From NCBI GenBank assembly GCA_026002715.1, contig BOCC01000088.1, positions 1-9,285 of the forward strand: a DNA stretch of 9,285 nucleotides. The letters are read 5' to 3'. The position numbers and the translations under genes were made by a program. The DNA is from Synergistales bacterium. GTDB lineage: Bacteria; Synergistota; Synergistia; Synergistales; Aminobacteriaceae. Shown piece after piece: positions 1-4,919 of this stretch (positions within the stretch are counted from its first letter, which is position 1; the number at the start of each line of letters is the position of its first letter). The notes under the pieces were generated by a model that saw only the letters and a list, made by a program, of their open reading frames with translations, made no database searches and was not told the origin of the DNA.

Positions 1-127
1 GTGTTGAAAAACCGTTCTTGCAAAGTATTAGCCTCTGGCAAAATCCTACCAAGCGAACCCACAAAACAGCAACGCCTTATCGTTGAGTCTATTGCCGGCA
101 TGGTAGGTAAATTCTCGGGAGATTAGG
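1..127. repeat. Left arm of the window-terminal inverted repeat
   Basis: Bases 6-127 are a perfect reverse complement of 9164-9285 (122 bases). Homology ends at 127/128, with a few further scattered matches to 132. A plus-strand reading frame is open from base 1 and ends at the TAG at 124-126; it contains the stretch PTKQQRLIVESIAGMVGKF and looks like the C-terminal end of a protein that starts outside the window. I do not recognise it. The arm abuts the broken IS5 transposase at 128, so the repeat appears to have landed in or recombined into that gene. Confidence 0.9.
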
Positions 128-721
128 GTTATCTTCTTTTGATATGTTACGTCTACGAGGTGCTTCAATAAATGTCGCGTCCACTATCGCGCACTTTGAG
201 TATTCTAAACTAACTTCAGAAAGCTCTGCAAGCAGAGCTTGAAACAAATCGTCATATTTGCCTGTTTCTTTGAGTTTCTCTCTCAACAGCCAAAAGGAAT
301 TGGCGTCTGGTGAAGCGTCGCCAAACTCTACTTCCGCATAAGCAGAGAGCCAGCGAGGAACGAGCTGTGCGATAAGCATACAACCGACGCGCTTTTTGCG
401 TCGTGTTGGTCGCTTAGGGTCTTCATCAATCGCTTAGGGTCTTCATCAAAAGCGCTGGAAGGACGCTCTGTCCGTAATTTGATATTCTATCTGTGCGTCA
501 CTGAGGTTGTAAATCTCGCCGATAAGTAATCCTTTGAATAAAACAGAACTTTTGATAGGCGGACGGCCACCGTTACCATCTTTTGTTTTATCAGGGCGAA
601 TACCGTCAATTATTGTGATAAATGGTGTCTAATTCATAATCTTGTCTAATCTTTCTAACGGATCACCGAGATGGTCAAGGCGTCCATATATCTTTTCGTC
701 AAGCAAAAAATTTAGTTGCAT
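89..721 (-). pseudogene. IS5-family transposase remnant, truncated and stop-containing
   Basis: Read on the minus strand from ATG 721, this gives MQLNFLLDEKIYGRL, then GRPPIKSSVLFKGLLIGEIY and ITDRASFQRF, then DASPDANSFWLLREKL and CAIVDATFIEAPRRRN. This is the N-terminal and first-catalytic-Asp part (IVDAT) of IS5-group DDE transposases. Damage is multiple. An in-frame TAG at 629-631 stands where a Trp is usual (IMN-stop-TPF). A cluster of stops lies near 435-450, caused by a 20-base tandem duplication. About 120 extra bases (roughly 328-447) separate SFQRF from FGDAS, which are nearly adjacent in intact relatives. The gene is cut off at about 128 by the terminal repeat; the last codons to 89 are repeat sequence. 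The second Asp and the Glu are missing, so it cannot be active. Confidence 0.85.
411..450. repeat. 20-base tandem duplication inside the IS5 remnant
   Basis: Two adjacent copies, 411-430 and 431-450, differ only at the last base (unit CGCTTAGGGTCTTCATCAAT/A). The duplication puts stops into the transposase frame. Removing one unit plus one T would restore an open frame through the site. Just beside it, at about 386-404, CGACGC and GCGTCG form a 6-base hairpin stem. Confidence 0.85.
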
Positions 722-796
722 AATTCGCACCTACCTTAGTCAATATCGTTGTTTATCATGTTATATTACAGCATTTTTTCTCTTAATCTGCAAGGG

Positions 797-804
797 GGTT
801 TTTA
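797..804. repeat. Left target-site duplication of the IS4-type element
   Basis: GGTTTTTA lies directly outside the left terminal repeat and recurs at 2365-2372 directly outside the right one. An 8-base duplication is within the range known for IS4-family subgroups. Confidence 0.8.
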
Positions 805-929
805 TTTGAGTTTCCCCATTTTTTCTAAGCGTATGCCAAAGAAGAAGCTGATTTGAGCATCGTTACCTCTCAAAGAACGATGAGATTCCGGTGTGCAGTT
901 TTACCAAAGATTTCAGTCAAGCCGTCTGC
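805..929. repeat. Left long imperfect inverted repeat of the IS4-type element
   Basis: Its reverse complement aligns with 2159-2281 almost end to end with one single-base gap. Shared blocks include CATCGTTCTTTGAGAG and GCTCAAATCAGCTTCT. The matching right arm is the last ~35 codons of the transposase gene, so this arm is a non-coding, inverted, diverged copy of the gene's 3' end. Confidence 0.8.
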
Positions 930-940
930 AAAAACAGTGC

Positions 941-957
941 AAAACCTTCCGGTTTTT
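941..957 (+). terminator. Small hairpin with T tract upstream of the transposase
   Basis: AAAACC (941-946) and GGTTTT (951-956) form a six-base stem around TTCC, followed by T. A hairpin at this place would block transcription entering the element from outside, a common protection in insertion sequences. The stem is short and AT-rich, so this is tentative. Confidence 0.35.
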
Positions 958-1014
958 GATATAACCCGAGTCGACTAAAACGCAGCTATATCAACTTAAA
1001 CGGAGGTTTTGCAC

Positions 1015-2263
1015 ATGTTTAATTATAGTACACTCGGACACAATTTGAAAAGAGGTATTTCCAGTTTTTGTGAGAAGATTTCAGGTGATTTTTCAAGGCC
1101 GACACAAAAGTTCATTTTGGATATGGTGTATGGCTTATTTGCGGCGCAAAGCTGTTTTCTCACTAAAATAGCGAGGGAACTAAAAGAAAAAATCGCATTG
1201 GACAAGCTTGTTGAGCGCTTGTCCCGCAATCTGATGAACTTTGACGGCGCGGACGAGCTTCACAAAAACTACTTTAACGCAGTTAAAAAGAACTTCGACG
1301 ACAGCACCGTTCTCATAATAGACGACAGTGACATTACCAAACCTTGCAGCAAGAAGTTGGAGGGACTTTGCAAGGTACACGACGGAAGCAAAAATGAAAC
1401 TCTGTAACGGTTATTGGGTTGCAGGCATCAGCGCACTTACAGCGGAGCACAAACAGCCTATTCCTGTGTATAGCCGCGTGTATTCAACTCTTGAGAAAGG
1501 ATATCTCAGTAATAATGATGAAACCTTGAAATCGCTGAAATTCCTGTCATCGCATTTTCCTAAAACAAACATCCGTGCGTTCGACAGAGGATACGACGCC
1601 GGATATATTTTTGACTATCTTATCCCACGCAAGGAAAGTTTTATCGTGCGTATGTGTGACCGCAATGTTCTCTTCAGGGGTAAAAAGATACTTTTGAAGA
1701 CATTGGCAAAGAGATACAAAGGCAAATATGCACTTAAATTTGAGACAAAAGACGGTGATAAAGCCGATTGTAAAATTTCCATCGCGCCTGTGTCACTGCC
1801 GGATTATCCCGATGTGTCACTGAATCTTGTCATTTGCTCCGGTTTAGGAAAAGAACCTTTGTTGCTCCTTACCAATCTTGCAAGTGACGACAACAGACTT
1901 TGCATAACTATCACCAAAGTGTACCTCATGCGGTGGCGTATTGAAGAGTACTATAAATTCAAGAAGCAGAGCTTCGGATTTGAGAAGTTTCTTGTACGCT
2001 CATTGAAATCTATCAGGAACCTTGATTTACTGCTGTCCGTTGCTATCGGGCATATTGGCGTACTGAGTGAGAAAATAGATGAGAGTCTTGAGGTTCTTGA
2101 AGTCATTGAAGCCTCGAAACGCCTGTACGGCTTGTCTAAATTCACGTTTTACGCAATAGCTGACGGCTTGGCTGAAATATTTGGCAAACTGTACACTGGA
2201 ATTTCATCGTTCTTTGAGAGACCACCACGCTCAAATCAGCTTCTCCTTTGGAGGTGCGTTTGA
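1015..2263 (+). pseudogene. IS4-family transposase, split by a +1 frameshift
   Basis: The start is ATG 1015, preceded by GGAGG at 1002-1006. The first frame runs to the TAA at 1405-1407; the second is open past it to 2263. DDE residues are visible: first Asp in LIIDDSDITKP (first frame), second in IRAFDRGYDAGY, and Glu in YLMRWRIEEYYKFKK. The last fits the IS4 signature Y-x2-R-x3-E-x6-K. Family members read about twelve residues from DGS to GYW; dropping one base at 1402 (ACT-C-TGT), or skipping the T of the stop, gives exactly that spacing, so one extra base best explains the split. The joined product would be about 415 residues. The downstream frame also has its own ATG at 1394 after GGAAG, so a partial protein could be made. 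The last ~35 codons lie inside the right inverted repeat. Confidence 0.85.
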
Positions 2264-2281
2264 AAAAATGGAAAACTCAAA
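2159..2281. repeat. Right long imperfect inverted repeat (inner right end)
   Basis: This is the partner of 805-929. It ends in AAAAAATGGAAAACTCAAA (2263-2281), a two-mismatch version of the outer terminal repeat. It is followed by GGTTTT, the same six bases that begin the target duplication at the true outer end. It encodes the transposase C-terminus (around ADGLAEIFGKLY). Confidence 0.75.
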
Positions 2282-2344
2282 GGTTTTCAACCTTGAAACC
2301 ACTAAAAACATAGCAATATCAATTACTTCGAGAGATATGGAAAT

Positions 2345-2372
2345 AAAAAATGGGGAAACTCAAAGGTTTTTA
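2345..2372. repeat. Outer right terminal repeat plus right target duplication
   Basis: The 20 bases 2345-2364 are the perfect inverse of 805-824. Bases 2365-2372 (GGTTTTTA) repeat 797-804. Together they set the element boundary. Confidence 0.8.
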
Positions 2373-2436
2373 GAGGTGACCGGAAATGATTGAGGCGGTA
2401 GGGGGGTAGGGAACCAGAAAAGACACTCTCCCGCGC

Positions 2437-2462
2437 GCGTGACTCCTGAGGGAACCCAAGTT
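2437..2462. repeat. Leader repeat, copy 1 (26 bases)
   Basis: Matches 3130-3155 at 25 of 26 positions; the shared half is TGAGGGAACCCAAGTT. Both copies follow a G-rich stretch beginning GCGG(T/C)AGG and lie about 75-85 bases before the start of a gene. The core can fold as a short stem (CYTG/CAAG) capped by a GGAA loop. It could be a shared leader or regulator site, a recombination site, or a trace of duplication. Confidence 0.8.
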
Positions 2463-2537
2463 GATACAGATGAGGACGGACAAATTAGTGATTCCTTGTC
2501 CTATATATGCTAATATAGAGCGTGAGGGGGCGATATT

Positions 2538-2912
2538 ATGCCAACACCACCGACAGCGGAACGGCCAACAGAGAGAGAACGCGGAACAGCAGATTATATT
2601 TTCAGCGAAAGGGCGGTATCACAGCAGACTTTCAACGCCGAAATGAGACGCGTTGATTCCGAACAATCCACGCTTGCAAGAACGCTTGAGAGGATAGAAT
2701 CGCGTTTTAATAAGATAGACGAGCGCTTTGATAAGATAGACGCCAAGTTTGAAAAGATAGACGAGCGTTTCGACAAGATGAACGCCAAGATTGACGGCGT
2801 TCAGACAGGCTTAAACGCCAAAATCGATAACCTTTTTTACTGGATGATTGGCACGATGATTGTCTTGACTGGTTTGTTTTCAAGCATAGTGTTTGCGGTT
2901 TTTAAAGGATAA
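2538..2912 (+). CDS. Bdr/XhlA-like coiled-coil protein with C-terminal membrane anchor
   Basis: 124 residues, from ATG 2538 with GAGGGGG seven bases upstream. The N-terminal ~40 residues are polar. A heptad coiled coil follows (about 55-95) with near-identical units KIDERFD, KIDAKFE, KIDERFD and KMNAKID. One hydrophobic helix (about 100-122, WMIGTMIVLTGLFSSIVFAVF) ends the protein. The architecture matches small tail-anchored coiled-coil proteins such as Borrelia Bdr and phage XhlA-type proteins; I infer this from layout, not from a search. It should sit in the cytoplasmic membrane with the coil inside, probably as an oligomer. The gene stands alone, with leader repeat copy 1 upstream and a strong terminator downstream. 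Its role in the element is unknown. Confidence 0.8.
   Translation: MPTPPTAERPTERERGTADYIFSERAVSQQTFNAEMRRVDSEQSTLARTLERIESRFNKIDERFDKIDAKFEKIDERFDKMNAKIDGVQTGLNAKIDNLFYWMIGTMIVLTGLFSSIVFAVFKG
2712..2795 (+). repeat. Four 21-base in-gene tandem repeats (heptad units)
   Basis: Units at 2712-2732, 2733-2753, 2754-2774 and 2775-2795 all start AAGAT(A/G). Units 1 and 3 and units 2 and 4 are most alike, giving a 42-base higher-order period. Such an array can gain or lose units and so change the length of the coiled coil. Confidence 0.85.
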
Positions 2913-2933
2913 TAACTGATATAAGCCGATTCG

Positions 2934-2969
2934 ATACTCACTCCGATATTTTGGAGTGAGTATTTTTTT
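2934..2969 (+). terminator. Rho-independent terminator after the coiled-coil gene
   Basis: An 11-base perfect stem (ATACTCACTCC at 2934-2944, GGAGTGAGTAT at 2953-2963) with an 8-base loop is followed by a run of T to 2969. It starts 21 bases after the stop codon. Confidence 0.92.
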
Positions 2970-3129
2970 ATGGCAAGAATCGAACTGGCTTTATAGGTTA
3001 TTGGTATAACAGTATTTGTTGTGTGGACTTTTAAGCTGTAGTCCCTTTACACCGAACACAGAGGTCACGAATAGACGGGCGCGGCAGGTAGGGAGTGGGG
3101 GTATAGTCGCGTTGGTTCCATACGCGGTT

Positions 3130-3155
3130 GCGTGACTCTTGAGGGAACCCAAGTT
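3130..3155. repeat. Leader repeat, copy 2 (26 bases)
   Basis: This is the second copy of 2437-2462, with one difference, about 84 bases before ATG 3239. The bases between terminator 2934-2969 and this copy hold no gene that I can support. Confidence 0.8.
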
Positions 3156-3198
3156 CGTGTAGATGTCGCGTATAAAAAACCTTATCGCTATGTTAGTG

Positions 3199-3204
3199 TA
3201 TAAT
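3199..3204 (+). promoter_or_regulatory. Possible -10 box for the 3239 gene
   Basis: A perfect TATAAT lies 35 bases before ATG 3239. No good -35 box is seen 16-18 bases upstream, so if it is used it may need an activator, possibly acting at the nearby leader repeat. Confidence 0.4.
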
Positions 3205-3238
3205 CGTATAAACTAATACAGCGAAAGGAAATGTCTTG

Positions 3239-3604
3239 ATGAAAACAGACGCTGAACGTATTGCAGATTATTTTAAGTATTGTAATGATTCGCCTGAAAT
3301 AGTAGCTTATCGTCAGTTTGTCGTTAAATATGGCGACATACCCTCTATTTCTGAGGCGATAAAGAATTTTGAGTTGCGCATAGAAGATTTCATATTGAAA
3401 ATGTTCGTGTTGCATCCTAATTTACCATCACCGAGGGAGGCAACGAATGAAGAGCGTGATGAGGTTAAAGCAGAATTCTTTGAATTCTTTAATGACGCCA
3501 AACAAAAATTAGATGTAGTACATGAAGCGCGACGTGCCCATATAAAAGGCGAAATTGAAAAGAAGCGAGTCCTCAAACTTGCCGATAGTTGCTTAAAAAC
3601 CTAA
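3239..3604 (+). CDS. 5' part of an interrupted regulator gene (unrecognised N-terminal domain)
   Basis: 121 residues from ATG 3239, with AAAGGA nine to ten bases upstream. The product is helical and charged; it starts MKTDAERIADYFKYC and ends KKRVLKLADSCLKT. I recognise no domain. The last codons and the TAA stop (3602-3604) belong to the inserted element at 3600-3814, so the present C-terminus is not native. If the element and one copy of its 7-base duplication are removed, the frame runs straight into the DUF1492-like part, reading LADSCLKNYTDNKDKL, and ends at 4207. The fragment can still be translated on its own. Alternatively, these were always two genes and the in-frame junction is chance (one in three). 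Confidence 0.7.
   Translation: MKTDAERIADYFKYCNDSPEIVAYRQFVVKYGDIPSISEAIKNFELRIEDFILKMFVLHPNLPSPREATNEERDEVKAEFFEFFNDAKQKLDVVHEARRAHIKGEIEKKRVLKLADSCLKT
3593..3599. repeat. Left target duplication of the MITE-like element
   Basis: TTAAAAA here recurs at 3815-3821, directly outside the two inverted ends of the 215-base element. The sequence is AT-rich, so chance is not excluded on this evidence alone. Confidence 0.65.
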
Positions 3605-3814
3605 TTTCCCGAAAATGTAACAATGAATCCAGTAGTAGTATGGGTTACTGGCGATTTTCATTGTTGTAATTACAAATCGTACAACTATGCAAAATAATCG
3701 TCTATTTTTCCTTAACATGGCGATAAAAATGCCTAAATCATCGGTTTTATGCCGAAATTTGCGTCATGGATAACATTTCACTGCTGACATAGTTACATTT
3801 TACGGGAAAATAGG
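3600..3814. mobile_element. MITE-like non-coding insert (215 bp)
   Basis: The ends are inverted repeats of about 27 bases. CCTAATTTCCCG then AAAATGTAACAATG at the left pairs with the reverse complement of the right end, CCTATTTTCCCG then TAAAATGTAACTATG; there are two substitutions and one gap. TTAAAAA flanks both sides. No ORF is present. Inside are two hairpins: AACAATGAA/TTCATTGTT (about 3620-3665, with inner CCAGTAG/TTACTGG), and GGC-ATAAAA/TTTTATGCC around 3719-3752. Size, ends, lack of coding and flanking duplication are those of a miniature inverted-repeat element mobilised in trans. Its ends do not match the IS4-type element here. Confidence 0.75.
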
Positions 3815-4207
3815 TTAAAAAACTACACCGACAACAAAGATAAGCTCAAAGAAAAACTCTATGAGCTTGAAAATTTTACGGGGAAAATATCAAGCCCGCA
3901 ATGGGAAGAGCGTGTGTCTTCGGGCGGCGGACATGCTGATTACACGTCTGACAATACCGACAGGAAGATAAAATTGGAGGAAGAAATAAACAACCTCAAA
4001 CAGCTAATAGAGCCTGTTGAAGAAGTAATTGAGTATTACAGAAGAAAAATGTCAAAATACGAAATCCTGTTAGCCATATTCAAAAAACGTTTTATTGACG
4101 GGAAAAGCGTAGATGAGACGACAAGCGAGATTGGGATTGCCAGGAACACTCACAATAAGTACCTAAAAATGCTGAAAAACAAAGTGATAGACCACATTAA
4201 TGCCTAA
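3815..4207 (+). pseudogene. 3' part of the interrupted gene: DUF1492/sigma-70 region 4-like phage regulator
   Basis: The frame is open from 3788 to TAA 4205-4207, with no ATG near its beginning. Coding-like sequence starts right after the MITE-like insert (NYTDNKDKLKEKLYELENF). Then come ISSPQWEERVSSGGGHADY, a coiled helix (KIKLEEEINNLKQLIEPVEE) and a C-terminal HTH (FIDGKSVDETTSEIGIARNT then YLKMLKNKV) resembling sigma-70 region 4. This is the layout of DUF1492/ArpU/RinA-type phage activators, which control late or packaging genes. GTG 3914, preceded by GGAAG at 3904-3908, could give a shortened 97-residue product that keeps the HTH. The 5' half of the gene is at 3239-3599. The family call is by pattern recall; the DNA target is unknown. 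Confidence 0.7.
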
Positions 4208-4208
4208 A

Positions 4209-4242
4209 TTTTTGGTACTTTTTTTGGTACTTTTTTTGGTAT
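4209..4242. repeat. Three 12-base T-rich tandem repeats
   Basis: TTTTTGGTAC (4209-4218), then TTTTTTTGGTAC (4219-4230) and TTTTTTTGGTAT (4231-4242) start two bases after the stop of the regulator gene. The 12-base spacing puts the GGTAC cores close to one helical turn apart, directly upstream of a likely promoter. They may be an iterated binding site. Confidence 0.8.
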
Positions 4243-4269
4243 TGTTTGCCGCCTAAGCCAGTTTATAAT
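4242..4269 (+). promoter_or_regulatory. Likely promoter after the T-rich repeats
   Basis: TTGTTT (4242-4247) and a perfect TATAAT (4264-4269) are separated by 16 bases. A start about seven bases on would fall at the foot of the hairpin at 4276. Confidence 0.5.
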
Positions 4270-4275
4270 TTATTC

Positions 4276-4350
4276 TGTCGCAATGCGCGACAAAAAATCA
4301 TTTTATTTTTCAATAGCCACACGAGAGATTCTCTCTTGTGGCTATTTTAT
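4276..4350 (+). ncRNA. Candidate small RNA or leader of about 75 nt
   Basis: Downstream of the promoter lie a perfect hairpin (TGTCGC 4276-4281, GCGACA 4287-4292), an A/T-rich single-stranded linker, and a strong terminator hairpin. No ORF fits between them. This promoter, hairpin, linker and terminator arrangement is that of a small RNA or an early-terminated leader. No known family is recognised. Confidence 0.35.
4312..4350 (+). terminator. Rho-independent terminator
   Basis: AATAGCCACA (4312-4321) pairs with TGTGGCTATT (4337-4346). After one mismatch, GAGAG (4323-4327) pairs with CTCTC (4331-4335). A T-rich tail follows. It ends transcripts of the regulator gene and of any RNA from the promoter at 4242-4269. 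Confidence 0.88.
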
Positions 4351-4368
4351 TTTGACTGGAGATGGTTT

Positions 4369-4398
4369 ATGAAAAAGGTAACATGCTGGTATAACTGA
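4369..4398 (+). CDS. Possible 9-residue leader peptide (MKKVTCWYN)
   Basis: ATG 4369 has GGAG at 4358-4361, seven bases upstream, and the frame ends at TGA 4396-4398. It lies between two terminators, 27 bases before the second. A translated short ORF followed by a terminator hairpin is the arrangement of an attenuator. However, the peptide has no run of one amino acid, and I cannot draw a convincing antiterminator, so this stays tentative. Confidence 0.3.
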   Translation: MKKVTCWYN

Positions 4399-4425
4399 TT
4401 ATGTTGGCGTTTTTGGTTTTAGTTT

Positions 4426-4459
4426 GAGCGCTACCGGTTAAGGCCGGAGCGCTCTTTTT
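4426..4459 (+). terminator. Strong terminator upstream of the replication operon
   Basis: GAGCGCT (4426-4432) pairs with AGCGCTC (4448-4454). Inside, CCGG (4434-4437) pairs with CCGG (4444-4447), with one bulged A. TTTTTATTT follows. It separates the upstream region from the alpA-like operon, or acts as an attenuator with the short ORF before it. Confidence 0.88.
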
Positions 4460-4473
4460 ATTTGACGAAAGGT

Positions 4474-4501
4474 TTGGTATCACAGTGACTACAACTATTA
4501 T
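4474..4501 (+). promoter_or_regulatory. Weak promoter candidate for the replication operon
   Basis: TTGGTA (4474-4479), 16 bases, then TATTAT (4496-4501). It lies after the terminator and about 60 bases before GTG 4564. A start site here would give a 5' leader of about 55 bases. No other promoter-like pair is better placed. Confidence 0.3.
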
Positions 4502-4547
4502 ATCACGGAAGCGCACCAATGGCGGTATTTTATCGAGATTTTCAGCG

Positions 4548-4559
4548 AAGGAGGTGATC
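4548..4559 (+). promoter_or_regulatory. Exceptionally strong ribosome binding site
   Basis: AAGGAGGTGATC is complementary to 12 consecutive bases of the usual bacterial 16S rRNA 3' end. It ends four bases before GTG 4564 and decides that start in the absence of an ATG. Confidence 0.8.
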
Positions 4560-4563
4560 TCTG

Positions 4564-4782
4564 GTGGTATCTACGACACAAAAATATTGCGACGTTAAAG
4601 CCGTAGCTGAATTGTTGGATGTTTGCCGCGCAACGGTTTACAACCTGCAACGCGAACAAGCACTGAATTTTCCGAAAGCGCGCAAATTTGGCAGAAGCTC
4701 TCGCTGGAATTTGGTTGAAGTTTTGCAGTGGGCGGAATCCACGCCACGTGGCGCGTATGGAGAATCCGAGGCACAATCATGA
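4564..4782 (+). CDS. AlpA/excisionase-like HTH regulator
   Basis: 72 residues from GTG 4564. A winged-helix motif of the AlpA/HTH_17 type covers residues ~8-60: YCDVKAVAELLDVCRATVYN is the helix-turn-helix, and ARKFGRSSRWNLVEVLQW is the wing and last helix. Such proteins bind DNA as excisionases or as transcription activators; AlpA starts expression of the integrase or replication genes in P4-type satellites. It is the first gene of the replication operon, and its stop overlaps the next ATG (ATGA at 4779-4782), which implies coupled translation. The likely job is to control this operon or element excision; no integrase is present to decide between them. Confidence 0.8.
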   Translation: MVSTTQKYCDVKAVAELLDVCRATVYNLQREQALNFPKARKFGRSSRWNLVEVLQWAESTPRGAYGESEAQS

Positions 4783-4919
4783 TACGCGAGCGGAATAAAC
4801 AACGGTTAAAATTTTTGCTCATTTGTGCGGCAAAAGCACGACTTGACGGAGATTCTGAGCTACACTTGCTTTTCGTGAACGCGGCGCAAAAGTTTTTTTG
4901 TACGGAGAAAAAATCATGA
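4779..4919 (+). CDS. Small basic protein, 46 residues, unrecognised
   Basis: The start is ATG 4779, overlapping the stop of the AlpA-like gene by four bases. The stop at 4917-4919 overlaps the ATG of the primase gene in the same way. The product begins MIRERNKQRLKFLLICAAKA and looks like two amphipathic helices with a basic N-terminus. There is no recognised domain. Double ATGA coupling strongly suggests that the frame is real and co-translated with the replication proteins, perhaps as a helper or DNA-binding factor. Confidence 0.65.
   Translation: MIRERNKQRLKFLLICAAKARLDGDSELHLLFVNAAQKFFCTEKKS

Larger units (their letters stand above)
805..2364 (+). mobile_element. IS4-family insertion sequence (1560 bp)
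   Basis: The element is bounded by 20-base perfect inverted ends: AAAAAATGGGGAAACTCAAA at 2345-2364, and its reverse complement at 805-824. It is flanked by the 8-base duplication GGTTTTTA on both sides. It carries one transposase gene on the plus strand. It has longer imperfect inverted repeats of about 123 bases (805-929 against 2159-2281). The right-hand partner of the long repeat ends 83 bases inside the outer end, so the element has two right-end-like sequences. It sits immediately upstream of the IS5 remnant start. Confidence 0.85.

Noticed and set aside
2538..2912. 21-base repeats as a CRISPR array
   Set aside because: The units are contiguous, in frame and encode heptads; there are no spacers.
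2437..3155. The 26-base repeat as part of a tRNA gene (its complement contains GGTTCCC, like a T arm)
   Set aside because: No acceptor stem, anticodon arm or CCA-type end can be drawn around either copy.
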